Assembly (NCBI GenBank): GCA_001885315.1
Contig: MLPZ01000001.1
Span: forward strand, 248,001 to 312,000
DNA: 64,000 nucleotides
Source of the DNA: Treponema sp. CETP13
GTDB lineage: Bacteria; Spirochaetota; Spirochaetia; Treponematales; Treponemataceae
Reading direction: 5' to 3'
Shown here: positions 19,407 through 28,074 of the stretch, in pieces
Numbering within the stretch: the stretch's first letter is position 1
Layout: each line of letters opens with the position of its first letter
Translations under genes and position numbers: made by a program
The notes under the pieces: generated by a model
What the model saw: the letters and a program-made list of their open reading frames with translations, nothing else
The model's database searches: none
What the model was told of the DNA's origin: nothing

Positions 19407-20075
19407 ATGAATGATACAAAAGATACTGCTGGTAATGTTGGTAGTTTTTTAGAAAATCATAAAGGAATAATTATAATTATTTCTGCTATTATAATTGCTG
19501 GTATTGTAGGGTTTTTAGCTTATTCTGGGATTACTAAAACTCTTCGAAAAAATGGATTAGAAAAGTTAGATGTTCTTACTGTTGAACTTACAAAAGCTGA
19601 GTCTGAAGATGAAGTTGATGCAAGCGTTGTTGATGATATTTTAACTCGTGCAAAAGCTTTAGCAGATTCATCAAATGGCGTTGTTGCAACAAGGGCTTAT
19701 ATGTTTGCAGCAGATATAGATTTTGCTAACAAAAATTGGGAATATTCCAAAGAAAGTTGGTTAAACGCTGCAAAAGCTTCTGAATCAGCTTATACAGCAC
19801 CGATTTGCTATTATAATGCTGCAGTGTGTTCTGAAGAAGTTGGTAATATTGATGATGCAATTGCTTATTATACAATTGCAGTTGGTAAGGAATCTTTTTC
19901 ACTTGCACCTAGAGCGTATTTTAATATAGGTCGCATCGAAGAACAACGTGGTGGTTTTGAAGCTGCCGAGAAAGCTTATAATACTTTAGTTGATAATTAT
20001 GCTGGAAATGAATGGGCTAACCTTGCAAAATCGAGACTTCTTACGTTAAAAGCGGAAGGAAAACTTGCAAATTAA
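19407..20075 (+). CDS. Membrane-anchored TPR protein, YfgM-like
   Basis: The 222-residue product has a short cytoplasmic N-terminus, one transmembrane helix at residues 19-42 (GIIIIISAIIIAGIVGFLAY) and an extracytoplasmic TPR domain (CYYNAAVCSEEVGNIDDAIAYY; YFNIGRIEEQRGGFEAAEKAY). This architecture matches YfgM-type proteins that assist secreted proteins at the Sec translocon, but the match is by architecture only. AAGGAG precedes the ATG. It overlaps the next gene by 11 bases. Confidence 0.7.
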   Translation: MNDTKDTAGNVGSFLENHKGIIIIISAIIIAGIVGFLAYSGITKTLRKNGLEKLDVLTVELTKAESEDEVDASVVDDILTRAKALADSSNGVVATRAYMFAADIDFANKNWEYSKESWLNAAKASESAYTAPICYYNAAVCSEEVGNIDDAIAYYTIAVGKESFSLAPRAYFNIGRIEEQRGGFEAAEKAYNTLVDNYAGNEWANLAKSRLLTLKAEGKLAN

Positions 20076-20787
20076 TAGAAAATATATTTTATTAGTTATG
20101 GCCGCATTGTGCATTTGTGCATGCGGTCTTTCTGTATATTATGTACTAGAGCCACCTTATAATGCTACTGTACGTGATGAAGATCTCTCTGCTGATGAAC
20201 ATTATTTTGATTTTACAACTGATGACTCTTCTAACACTAATGTTTTAGTTTTTAAGGGGACGATGGTTTACTATAAAATATATAATAATTCTTCTAAGTT
20301 AAGCACACAGGTTACGAGTATTAAAAGTGCTAATGATGAATATTCTGAAGACGGATACAATAAACTTGTTTCGTATAACTATAAACCAATGACACTTGAT
20401 ACAGGTTCACTTATTTCTGATCAAGGATATGATGCAAATGTAACAATACGTCTTATTACAGAAGGTTATGGAGACTCTATTTATACAAAAGGTATTAAAG
20501 TTGGTACTAATGATTCTTGGGGATATGCATATAGAAGCAATGGAGATGAGTTTACTTCTGTTACAGAGACCTTGATGGAAGGCCTAGATGAAGGCGATGA
20601 TAATTCTGGTAATTATGATATTTATAAAAGTGACGAAGATGATGATGATAGCTCTTCTGATGGTTGGTATATAGCAGCTTTTGCTGTTTCTTATGGTATG
20701 GCTGCTGATTTTTCAGATACATATTATAGCGAACTTGCATATCTTGGATATTTATATCTAAAATATGATGATTATATAGAAGATTAG
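20065..20787 (+). CDS. Putative lipoprotein, acidic
   Basis: The 240-residue product has an N-terminal hydrophobic segment with cysteines (ILLVMAALCICACG) consistent with a lipobox. The mature part is rich in Asp, Ser and Tyr, with a run of acidic residues near 190 (SDEDDDDSSSDG). No family was recognised. The start is TTG at 20065, supported by GGAAGGA 4 bases upstream; an ATG at 20098 would cut the signal sequence. It overlaps the upstream TPR gene and is followed by a terminator. Confidence 0.6.
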   Translation: MQINRKYILLVMAALCICACGLSVYYVLEPPYNATVRDEDLSADEHYFDFTTDDSSNTNVLVFKGTMVYYKIYNNSSKLSTQVTSIKSANDEYSEDGYNKLVSYNYKPMTLDTGSLISDQGYDANVTIRLITEGYGDSIYTKGIKVGTNDSWGYAYRSNGDEFTSVTETLMEGLDEGDDNSGNYDIYKSDEDDDDSSSDGWYIAAFAVSYGMAADFSDTYYSELAYLGYLYLKYDDYIED

Positions 20788-20844
20788 TTAAAAACAATCT
20801 AAATTCCTTTATGGTTATGTTTCTTATTAAGAATAGTCCTACAT

Positions 20845-20884
20845 AAAAAAAAAGCTTTACAACAATATGCTGTAAAGCTTTTTT
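20845..20884. terminator. Bidirectional terminator between the lipoprotein gene and tRNA-Pro
   Basis: Stem AAGCTTTACA / TGTAAAGCTT with a 9-base loop, flanked by A-runs on the left and T-runs on the right. It can stop the plus-strand lipoprotein operon and, on the minus strand, lies immediately after the 3' end of tRNA-Pro. Confidence 0.85.
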
Positions 20885-20886
20885 AG

Positions 20887-20959
20887 TCGGAACGACAGGA
20901 TTTGAACCTGCGACATTCTGCTCCCAAAGCAGACGCGCTACCAACTGCGCTACGTTCCG
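20887..20959 (-). tRNA. tRNA-Pro (TGG anticodon)
   Basis: A 73-base cloverleaf on the minus strand. The acceptor stem CGGAACG pairs with CGTTCCG, the anticodon stem TCTGC/GCAGA encloses TTTGGGA (anticodon TGG), and the T arm carries GGTTCAAATCC. The 3' CCA is not encoded. It is the second of two tRNAs, 13 bases after tRNA-Arg. Confidence 0.95.
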
Positions 20960-20972
20960 TAATTTATCTTAC

Positions 20973-21048
20973 ACGAGACTAGGGGGACTCGAACCCTCTA
21001 CCTGCTGCTTAGAAGGCAGCTGCTCTATCCAGATGAGCTACAGTCCCG
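20973..21048 (-). tRNA. tRNA-Arg (TCT anticodon)
   Basis: A 76-base cloverleaf on the minus strand. The acceptor CGGGACT pairs with AGTCTCG (one G-U), the anticodon stem GCTGC/GCAGC encloses CTTCTAA (anticodon TCT), and the T arm has GGTTCGAGTCC. CCA is not encoded. It is transcribed first from the promoter at 21073-21102. Confidence 0.94.
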
Positions 21049-21072
21049 AACCACTTTATCAAGTGCTTCATT

Positions 21073-21102
21073 AATATAGCATAAAACGTACTTTTATGTC
21101 AA
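21073..21102 (-). promoter_or_regulatory. Promoter of the tRNA-Arg/tRNA-Pro unit
   Basis: On the minus strand, a perfect TTGACA (21102-21097), an 18-base spacer and TATATT (21078-21073). The tRNA-Arg 5' end is 25 bases beyond the -10 box, fitting a short 5' leader removed by RNase P. Confidence 0.8.
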
Positions 21103-21110
21103 AGGGTAAA

Positions 21111-21134
21111 TGCAAAAAAAATCATTTTTTTGCA
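21111..21134 (-). terminator. Weak AT-rich hairpin after the ComFB-domain gene
   Basis: TGCAAAAAAA and TTTTTTTGCA flank a 4-base loop, giving a hairpin 13 bases past the stop of the minus-strand gene. The stem is mostly A-T, so termination strength is doubtful. Confidence 0.4.
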
Positions 21135-21147
21135 AATTTTTTTACAT

Positions 21148-21843
21148 TTACTTTTCTGTTGGAAAAAGACATAAAGTAGGTAATTGTAATGAATACGTTG
21201 CATTATAAACTAATTCAGCTGATTTTGTGCTAACCACTGGAACACTAAATGTATATTGTACTGATTCATATTTTGGTGCTGAAATTTCTATTGTAAAATT
21301 AAAATTTTTTTGTTCTCCAACTTTTGAAGTCGAAATTGGTTTAACCCAAAAGGAATAGCGACCTTTTGATATTTTAGATGTTATTATTGGATTTAACCAT
21401 GTATGATCAATCATGTCTGCAAGAGTAGATTCCAATGATAAAGATATTTTAGCACCTTCTATAGTGTCAAAGCTGTCCCCATCAGAAACAGAACCTAAAA
21501 AGGCTGGAAAGTTAAATGCTGGACCAGTGGGAGCTTTTACAGCAATATTAGTAGTCAATCCGTGATAAGATCGCTTAGATAATGCTACTTTTTTCATCCC
21601 TTCAATAGTAAGCGCATCAATATCAGCAAGAGTTTGCCTATCCTCTAAAACAGCTTGGTGCGTTATCCCTCGACCAGAAACAATGTAGCGAGGAGGGAGA
21701 CGATTGAGTACATAACTAATTGTATCTTCTCGACATTGATTGCAATCACAAGTAAGCCAAGCTGTAGGCATGCTTTTTACTTTTTCATACATGTCGTTAA
21801 CTTTCTCGTTTACAACTTCTTCTAGAATATTGTGTACTTTCAT
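21148..21843 (-). CDS. ComFB-domain protein with extra C-terminal domain
   Basis: The first 90 or so residues match the ComFB family: IKVHN-like start, NEKVNDMYEKV, the cysteine motif CDCNQCREDTISYVLNRLPP and RYIVSGRG. The cysteines may bind metal; some ComFB-domain proteins in other bacteria bind cyclic di-nucleotides, which I cannot test here. The remaining 140 residues are strand-rich and unrecognised. The 231-residue total is far longer than ComFB alone (about 100). AGGAG precedes the ATG. It lies 43 bp downstream of the aconitase gene on the same strand. Confidence 0.8.
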   Translation of the reverse strand: MKVHNILEEVVNEKVNDMYEKVKSMPTAWLTCDCNQCREDTISYVLNRLPPRYIVSGRGITHQAVLEDRQTLADIDALTIEGMKKVALSKRSYHGLTTNIAVKAPTGPAFNFPAFLGSVSDGDSFDTIEGAKISLSLESTLADMIDHTWLNPIITSKISKGRYSFWVKPISTSKVGEQKNFNFTIEISAPKYESVQYTFSVPVVSTKSAELVYNATYSLQLPTLCLFPTEK

Positions 21844-21886
21844 AATCTATACTCCTCTACAAAAACTACAGTATATCTGTTTTATT

Positions 21887-23920
21887 TTATTGTCCACCTG
21901 AACGAGTATAAGCGGCTAAACCACCTGCTTTTAAAACGTTGCGAGTTCTTAAGTCAAGGTTATTAATTCCTTCAATAGTATATGAAGCCCCTGTTTTTGG
22001 GTGAATAATAATAGTAAAGTTTTTTCCTGTTGTAAGTGAATCAAAAATATTTTTAATTTCAATTTCATCGCCACAATTTATTTTGTCATAATCTTCTGGT
22101 TTTGCAAATTGAATAGGCAATATGCCATAATTAACTAAATTGGCTTTGTGTATTCGAGCAAAAGAACGCACAATAAGTGCACGTACACCAAGGTACATAG
22201 GAGCTAAAGCAGCGTGTTCACGGCTAGAACCTTGTCCATAGTTTTCACGTCCTATAACTGCACAGCCTTGTTTACCTGCTTTTTTTATTGCAAAAGCATT
22301 TTCGTAAAAATGAGGGTCTATTCTTTCAAGTGTATATTTTGCAATTTCTGGAATATTAGAGCGTAATGGCAACATTTTAGCCCCTGCAGGCATAATATCA
22401 TCTGTACTAACGTTATCACCTGCTTTGATAAGTACAGGAATACGCAAAGTATCTTCACAAGGAGGACATGACGGACATGGTTTAATATTAGGACCTCGAA
22501 TTATTTCTACTTTTGAGCCTTCTTCTATTGTCGTAGGTCTTAGAATCATTGCATTATCACTTGCTAAAGCAGGAACATAATCGTTTGCAAGCATACTAAT
22601 TCTAGAATTATCACTTTTTAATGTATACATTCTATTATCACATATTGTCTGAGGATCGGTAATTGTTCCTGTTATTGCAGCGGCTGCGGCTGCTTCAGGT
22701 GAAACTAAATAAACTTCAGCATCGGCTGTTCCACTGCGACCCTTAAAATTTCGGTTAAATGTTCGTAAGGTTACTGCTTTTGAATTTGGAGCAAATCCTT
22801 GACCAATACAAGGCCCACAAGCACTCTCTAAAATGCGAAATCCAGCTCGTATAAGTTCACCAAGTATTCCAGCTTTTTCTGCCATTAAAAGCGTTGAACG
22901 ACTACCAGGGGCAATACCTGCTTCTACACCTTCTGCAATATGTTTCCCTTTTACAATATTTGCTACTGCGGCTAAATCATCTAATGATGAGTTTGTGCAA
23001 GAACCTATTACTACTTGTGAAACTTTTTTTCCAGCGACATCTGCAATGTTTTTTACTGCATCAGGGGAATGAGGACAAGCAATTTTTGAAACAAGTGTAT
23101 CTAAATTAATTTCTACTATTTTGTCGTATTCAGCGCCGGCATCTGCTTTTATTTCGGTCCAACTTTCTGAACGATTCATAGCAGTTAAAAAATCTTTTGT
23201 TGCTTTGTCGCTTGGAAAAATTGAACAAGTTGCACCTAATTCTGCTCCCATATTAGTAATAGTTGCCCGTTGTGGAACTGTTAAATATTGAACTCCGTCA
23301 CCAAAATATTCATAAACAGCTCCCACGCCACCTTTTACTGTTTCTTTTTCAAGAACTGCTAAAATTATATCTTTTGCGCTAACACCACAGCGTAATTTTC
23401 CAGTTAATTTAACTCCAATTACTTTTGGCATTGCTAAATGAAAAGCTCCACCACCCATAGCGACTGCAACATCTAATCCACCCGCTCCAATTGCTATCAT
23501 GCCAATTCCGCCTCCTGTTGGAGTGTGGCTATCAGAACCTAACAATGTTTTTCCAGGAATTCCAAACTTTTCTAGATGTACTTGGTGACAAATCCCATTT
23601 CCCGGACGCGAAAAATACAAACCATATTTTTTAGCAATGCTTTCTAGATATTGGTGATCGTCCATGTTTCGATAATCTGTTTGTAAAGTATTATGATCAA
23701 TATATGAGACAGAAAGGTCAGTTTTTACACGAGGAATTCCGATTGTTTCAAATTGTAAATATGCCATAGTGCCTGTTGCGTCTTGAGTTAAAGTTTGATC
23801 AATACGAATGGCAATATCTTTACCGCGTTCTATTGGTGTTCCTTCAATAAATGTTGTGTCTGAGCAGGCTTCTTTTACAATATGTTTTTGTAAAATTTTT
23901 TCTGTTAATGTAAGTGCCAA
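21887..23920 (-). CDS. Aconitate hydratase
   Basis: Interconverts citrate and isocitrate through a 4Fe-4S cluster. The 677-residue product shows LLGSDSHTPTGGGIGMIAIG, the first cluster cysteine in VIGSCTNSS and the CGPCIG pair, then the swivel domain beginning around KAGDNVSTDDIMPAG with GRENYGQGSSREHAAL and ARIHKANLVNYGILPI. These substrate-binding signatures mark aconitase rather than isopropylmalate dehydratase, which is split into two subunits. The start is TTG at 23920, with AGGAG 7 bases upstream. It may supply 2-oxoglutarate precursors in an organism with a partial TCA cycle (inference). Confidence 0.93.
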   Translation of the reverse strand: MALTLTEKILQKHIVKEACSDTTFIEGTPIERGKDIAIRIDQTLTQDATGTMAYLQFETIGIPRVKTDLSVSYIDHNTLQTDYRNMDDHQYLESIAKKYGLYFSRPGNGICHQVHLEKFGIPGKTLLGSDSHTPTGGGIGMIAIGAGGLDVAVAMGGGAFHLAMPKVIGVKLTGKLRCGVSAKDIILAVLEKETVKGGVGAVYEYFGDGVQYLTVPQRATITNMGAELGATCSIFPSDKATKDFLTAMNRSESWTEIKADAGAEYDKIVEINLDTLVSKIACPHSPDAVKNIADVAGKKVSQVVIGSCTNSSLDDLAAVANIVKGKHIAEGVEAGIAPGSRSTLLMAEKAGILGELIRAGFRILESACGPCIGQGFAPNSKAVTLRTFNRNFKGRSGTADAEVYLVSPEAAAAAAITGTITDPQTICDNRMYTLKSDNSRISMLANDYVPALASDNAMILRPTTIEEGSKVEIIRGPNIKPCPSCPPCEDTLRIPVLIKAGDNVSTDDIMPAGAKMLPLRSNIPEIAKYTLERIDPHFYENAFAIKKAGKQGCAVIGRENYGQGSSREHAALAPMYLGVRALIVRSFARIHKANLVNYGILPIQFAKPEDYDKINCGDEIEIKNIFDSLTTGKNFTIIIHPKTGASYTIEGINNLDLRTRNVLKAGGLAAYTRSGGQ

Positions 23921-24036
23921 GGTTTTCTCCTAGTGACAGACAATATGTTATTGTAATTGTACATTTTGTCAGCTTTGTCGTTATTTAATATATTTTTATT
24001 CTACTTATAAATCTTTCTAATGTAAAGAACAGTACC

Positions 24037-24065
24037 TTGTTTGATAGTTATGTTTTTGCTATAGT
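24037..24065 (+). promoter_or_regulatory. Promoter directly in front of a lipoprotein gene
   Basis: TTGTTT at 24037-24042, a 17-base spacer, TATAGT at 24060-24065, then 6 bases to the ATG at 24072. No Shine-Dalgarno sequence exists, and transcription would begin about at the start codon. Confidence 0.55.
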
Positions 24066-24071
24066 TACTGT

Positions 24072-24746
24072 ATGAATAAAATAATTTCTAAAAAACATAA
24101 CCTTATTTTTCTCTGTCTTTGTTTTTTTTTATGTCAAGTTATTTTATTTTCTTGTGATGGTACACAAAAAGCATTTACTTTACCTGCAGAAAAAGAAACA
24201 GTAAAATATGCTGCTTTATCTCGTAATCAATCATGTATATGGATAGATGATATTGATACAGAATCTATAAATGTTGCCCGTGAGGCAAATGAAACTTCAG
24301 AGAAAATAATGGATTCTGCTAAAAACATAGGTTTTAGTAACTATCTAAATAGCGAGGATTCTAATGCTCCTAAAATATATCCAAGTATTTTAGGATTTGG
24401 GAGTTTGGATTCTTCAAATATACCTGAAGAATTATATGATCAGGTAAAGATTTTTATTTTATGTATTAATTCTGGTGATTTTTCTAAGGTAGAAGTTTCT
24501 AATCAAAAAGACTACTTGCGAGCCTTTGCTAAGTATAAATTAGTAAAGTGTAAGCCAGTTTCAAAAAGTTATATTGGAAAATCTGAAACTGTAACTATAA
24601 ACATTGATGCAAACACAACAAAAGATTTACAAAAGGTTCCCATATTAATTGAAACAACATCACAAAAATATATTGTGGTTACATATTATGAGCTAACAGA
24701 CAATAATGAGTGGAAATTTAATCGTTTCGAGGTGTATGATGAGTAA
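24072..24746 (+). CDS. Putative lipoprotein
   Basis: The 224-residue product has a long signal peptide (residues 1-27) with the lipobox ILFSC, so Cys28 should be lipidated. The mature region includes an internal SILGFGSLDSSNIPEELYDQ segment and a C-terminal strand-rich part (VPILIETTSQKYIVVTYYEL) but no recognised domain. Its 3' end overlaps the next gene by 8 bases within ATGAGTAA, showing translational coupling. It leads a two-gene unit. Confidence 0.65.
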   Translation: MNKIISKKHNLIFLCLCFFLCQVILFSCDGTQKAFTLPAEKETVKYAALSRNQSCIWIDDIDTESINVAREANETSEKIMDSAKNIGFSNYLNSEDSNAPKIYPSILGFGSLDSSNIPEELYDQVKIFILCINSGDFSKVEVSNQKDYLRAFAKYKLVKCKPVSKSYIGKSETVTINIDANTTKDLQKVPILIETTSQKYIVVTYYELTDNNEWKFNRFEVYDE

Positions 24747-25563
24747 TGTTATTATAGGAATTGAACGAGATATTGTTCTTGATTACATTGCTGAGCAGGG
24801 GCAATTAATTGTCTATTCACGAGTGGCTTCGGAAAAACAATTTATGCTTTCACACGGTCTTTTTCAGATTATTCAACAAAAAATTGTTTTTTTTACTCCT
24901 GCTGTGTTACACAGTTTAAAACAAGCAAATTCAATGGAATTGCCATTTTCAGATGCTAGAATTAGGTTTTTTTATCGGGGTAGGGGCTTATATTTTGATA
25001 GTGAAATTAAAAAAGTCAAAAATGGATATGCATTTACTATTCCTAAAGAAATTCAGAAGATGGCAGATCAAGTTTCAATACAGAACCGAATCTGTACAGG
25101 TTTCTTATACTATTCTGGCTCAAACAATACTCCTATAGAATGTCGAGAGCATGAGGATTTTTTAATATTTAACAATAATCGTGATGAAAATATAAACGAA
25201 GAAGAATATTTAAAACAGATTTCAAAAAAATTTCTTAATACAAATCGTAAACTTGAAAGTTCTATAGAAGGTCGTGCTGCACCACTTTTTATATTGGGAT
25301 TAACAGATTCTCAGATTCTTTTGGGTATGAAAGGAAATGATATCTCATTACAAAAAGATGATGTTTATGCTTTGGAACTTCAAATTCCTGCTGGAGTTCT
25401 AAAACGCCGCATTCGCTTAAAATGTGTTTTAAAAGAAATAAACACAAAGCAACAAACAGACAACTCGCAGTTTGGTTTTACTGTAATTTGTGATCTAATT
25501 GGTGTAAAACTCGAAGATCAGCGTTTTTTATATGAACAATTTTATAATAAAAAATTTAAGTAA
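24739..25563 (+). CDS. Possible PilZ/YcgR-like cytoplasmic protein
   Basis: The 274-residue product has no signal or membrane segment. Its central part, RIRFFYRGRGLYFDSEIKKV, resembles the YcgR-N flagellar brake fold, and the C-terminal half (LELQIPAGVLKRRIRLKCVL) resembles a PilZ barrel, but the canonical RxxxR and D/NxSxxG c-di-GMP motifs are not clear. The call is therefore tentative. ATG at 24739 is chosen for its spacing from GAGGTG; another ATG lies just upstream. It overlaps the convergent permease gene by 8 bases. Confidence 0.5.
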   Translation: MSNVIIGIERDIVLDYIAEQGQLIVYSRVASEKQFMLSHGLFQIIQQKIVFFTPAVLHSLKQANSMELPFSDARIRFFYRGRGLYFDSEIKKVKNGYAFTIPKEIQKMADQVSIQNRICTGFLYYSGSNNTPIECREHEDFLIFNNNRDENINEEEYLKQISKKFLNTNRKLESSIEGRAAPLFILGLTDSQILLGMKGNDISLQKDDVYALELQIPAGVLKRRIRLKCVLKEINTKQQTDNSQFGFTVICDLIGVKLEDQRFLYEQFYNKKFK

Positions 25564-26671
25564 GTTTTGTTTCTGTTTTGGTTTCTGATTCTGTTTTAGT
25601 TTCTGTTTTGGGGCCAATATAACTTCCTAAAAGTATGCCTACAGGTTCTAAAAAATCAACATTTTCACAGACAATTTTTAAGATAACCATCATTGGAACA
25701 CCAATAATCATTCCTGCAAACCCCCATAGCCATCCCCAAAAGGTTAAGGCAACTATGATGACAAAAGGGGATAGCCCTAGATTTCGTCCCATTATCTTTG
25801 GTTCAACAATATTACCAATAGCAAAATTGGTGCAAACCATTATTATAAAAATTGCTATCATAGGGCCTGGTTGTGGAAAAAACTGAATAACACCAAACAT
25901 AGATGTCAAAAGGACAGATATAATAGAGCCAAAGGTGGGAATAAAGTTTAGGACAAAGGCTAAGAAGGCCCAAATAATTGGAAAATCAATACCTATAATT
26001 GTCAAACAAATAAAAACTAGTATTCCGGTTACTACAGAAACAGTGAATTTAACAGACAAGTATCGAGTGGTTTGTTCTATGATTGCAGTAATCATTTTTG
26101 ATACACGACCTTCTCCTGAACCCGTATGACCAAAAGCATATTCAATCTTTTCTCGTAAATAGCGCATCTCTACTAAAAAGAAAAGAGAAAAAAGAACAAT
26201 TAAACCTAGAACCTTAAAAAATGAAATAACTGAGTTTGATAAAGTAAGCACAAAATTTTGAATTTGTTGTCTTACTTCCATTTGTTGCCATAAATTGCTA
26301 AAAATACTTAAATCAGGGTTGTAATCAAGTTTAAATAAACTTGCAATTGTTTTGTAGACAACGTTTAAACGCTGCGTGTATTTTGGTATAGCCTCTGCTA
26401 TAGCTTGTATGCTTGTCGATAAAAGCATAATAAGAGCTGTGACAATGACTATAACAATAACAAAAATAGTAAAAATCCCTATTCCCCACGGAACATGGAA
26501 TTTTTTCTTAAGTAGAATTATAATAGGTTCAAATACACATGAAAAAAGCACAGCCATGGTTACAGGCATTAGAACTTCTGATGTTACTTTGCAAATTGCT
26601 GCAAGAGCAAAAATAGTGAGTATTATCATCATCACAAACATCGGTTTCGCAAAATTTGTGCGTTTTTTCAT
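25556..26671 (-). CDS. AI-2E family transporter (PerM/YdiK type)
   Basis: The 371-residue integral membrane protein has about seven to eight hydrophobic segments in the order typical of this family: two near the start (FVMMIILTIFALAAI; VTMAVLFSCVFEPIIILL), a long soluble helix region and the C-terminal block with IIWAFLAFVLNFIPTFGSIISVLL and VEPKIMGRNLGLSPFVIIVALTFWG. The latter is the family signature. Substrate is unknown; members are linked to AI-2 export or ion transport. The C-terminus is an unusual Thr/Glu/Lys repeat. GGAG precedes the start. serS lies 15 bp upstream in the same unit. Confidence 0.9.
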   Translation of the reverse strand: MKKRTNFAKPMFVMMIILTIFALAAICKVTSEVLMPVTMAVLFSCVFEPIIILLKKKFHVPWGIGIFTIFVIVIVIVTALIMLLSTSIQAIAEAIPKYTQRLNVVYKTIASLFKLDYNPDLSIFSNLWQQMEVRQQIQNFVLTLSNSVISFFKVLGLIVLFSLFFLVEMRYLREKIEYAFGHTGSGEGRVSKMITAIIEQTTRYLSVKFTVSVVTGILVFICLTIIGIDFPIIWAFLAFVLNFIPTFGSIISVLLTSMFGVIQFFPQPGPMIAIFIIMVCTNFAIGNIVEPKIMGRNLGLSPFVIIVALTFWGWLWGFAGMIIGVPMMVILKIVCENVDFLEPVGILLGSYIGPKTETKTESETKTETKLT

Positions 26672-26686
26672 ATGTATTACTCCATA

Positions 26687-27976
26687 TTATTTGTTTTCTG
26701 TTGTTTTAGGTTTTATAACATCAAACCCACATAGTGGACGTAATGCCTCAGGTATTGTTATAGAACCGTCTTCGTTCTGATAGTTTTCTATAACAGCAAC
26801 TAGAGCTCGTGAAAGTGCTACTGCTGTTCCATTTAACATATGAACAAATTTATTTTTACCATCATCATCTTTGTATTTCACGTTTAAACGACGACTTTGA
26901 AAGTCAGTACAGTTAGAAGTTGATGTAACTTCTCCCCATTCTCCACCATTACGACCTGGCATCCATGCTTCTAAATCCCATTTTCGGTAGGCCGGAGCTC
27001 CTAAGTCACCTGTACATGTATCAACAACACGAAAAGGAATTCCTAATCCACTAAAGATTTCTTCTTCTATAAGACGTAGTTGTTCATGAATTTTATCACT
27101 ATCTTCTGGAAGACAATAAACAAACATTTCTAATTTAGAAAACTGATGGACACGATATAAACCTTTACTAAATTGTCCAGCAGAACCAGCTTCACGTCTA
27201 AAACAATGACTTAACCCACAGTAAAATAGTGGGAGTTGTTCTTTTTTAAGAATTTCACCAGAATGGTATCCGCCTAAGGTAATTTCTGCTGTTGCAACAA
27301 GACAAGAGTCTTCACCTTCTAATGTATATACATTGCTTTCATTTCCGCGAGGATTAAATCCAATACCTTGTAAAATTTCGGTGCGAGCAATATCTGGCGT
27401 AATGAAAGGAGTAAAATTGTGTTTACGCAAAATATTCATAGCGTATATTTCTAAAGCCATTTGTAAAAATACGGCTTCATTCTTTAAGTAGTAAAATTTT
27501 GGTCCAGCAACTTTTGTTCCTGCATCAAAATCTATAAGGTCTAATTCTTGTCCTAAAATTACATGGTCTTTTGGTGCAAAATTAAATTTAGTAGGGGTGC
27601 CAACTACCTTAACTTCTAAGTTATCTTTGTCAAGTTTACCTATAGGAGCGTCTGGATGAGCCATGTTAGGTATTTTTAGGCCTTCTTCCTCTAATTCTGC
27701 TTCAATTTTTGAAATTTCAGCTTCTGCATCGGCAATTTTTGCTTTAATTGCTTTTCCATCAGCAATTAACTTTTGTCGTGCATCGTTGTCCATTTTACCT
27801 TTCATGCTTTTTGCATTTTCGTTGCGTTGTTGTTGCAATTCTTGAAGGGCTGTAGTTTTAGTGGTTTTTTGGTCAAACAACTGAACAACTTTATCAGCGT
27901 CTGCATTCATATTACGGGCAGCAATATTTTTTTTTACTGCGTCAAGGTTTTCTTTTATAAAACGATAATCCAACAT
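26687..27976 (-). CDS. serS: Seryl-tRNA synthetase
   Basis: Charges tRNA-Ser. The 429-residue product has the N-terminal tRNA-binding coiled coil (residues 25-105) and a class II catalytic core with motif 1 around ALEIYAMNIL, motif 2 FRREAGSAGQFSKGLYRVHQF and motif 3 LNGTAVALSRALVAVIENYQ. It begins MLDYRFIKENLDAVKKN, the standard family start. The gene is expressed from a promoter whose -10 box is 9 bases from the ATG, without a ribosome binding site, and is divergent from the hexokinase gene. Confidence 0.96.
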   Translation of the reverse strand: MLDYRFIKENLDAVKKNIAARNMNADADKVVQLFDQKTTKTTALQELQQQRNENAKSMKGKMDNDARQKLIADGKAIKAKIADAEAEISKIEAELEEEGLKIPNMAHPDAPIGKLDKDNLEVKVVGTPTKFNFAPKDHVILGQELDLIDFDAGTKVAGPKFYYLKNEAVFLQMALEIYAMNILRKHNFTPFITPDIARTEILQGIGFNPRGNESNVYTLEGEDSCLVATAEITLGGYHSGEILKKEQLPLFYCGLSHCFRREAGSAGQFSKGLYRVHQFSKLEMFVYCLPEDSDKIHEQLRLIEEEIFSGLGIPFRVVDTCTGDLGAPAYRKWDLEAWMPGRNGGEWGEVTSTSNCTDFQSRRLNVKYKDDDGKNKFVHMLNGTAVALSRALVAVIENYQNEDGSITIPEALRPLCGFDVIKPKTTENK

Positions 27977-27985
27977 AATAGAATC

Positions 27986-28014
27986 ATTTTAGTGATATGA
28001 CTTGAGAAATTCAA
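27986..28014 (-). promoter_or_regulatory. serS promoter
   Basis: On the minus strand: TTGAAT (28014-28009), a 17-base spacer, TAAAAT (27991-27986). The ATG of serS lies 9 bases further, predicting a leader of only two or three bases. Confidence 0.6.
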
Positions 28015-28031
28015 GAGAGTTTTGGTATACT
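28002..28031 (+). promoter_or_regulatory. Hexokinase promoter, overlapping the serS promoter
   Basis: TTGAGA (28002-28007), an 18-base spacer, TATACT (28026-28031). Its -35 box lies within the divergent serS promoter, so polymerase binding at the two should be mutually exclusive. Confidence 0.55.
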
Positions 28032-28074
28032 ATGGTACAATTTAATTATATGATGAATTTTCAGGAGAATGCAA

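Noticed and set aside
20561-20944. A 127-codon minus-strand open frame spanning the terminator and tRNA-Pro
   Set aside because: It runs through a tRNA gene and a terminator and antisense to a lipoprotein gene; the translation has no recognisable features.
26376-26780. A 134-codon plus-strand open frame across the permease and serS junction
   Set aside because: It is antisense to two clear genes and has no start signal or family resemblance.
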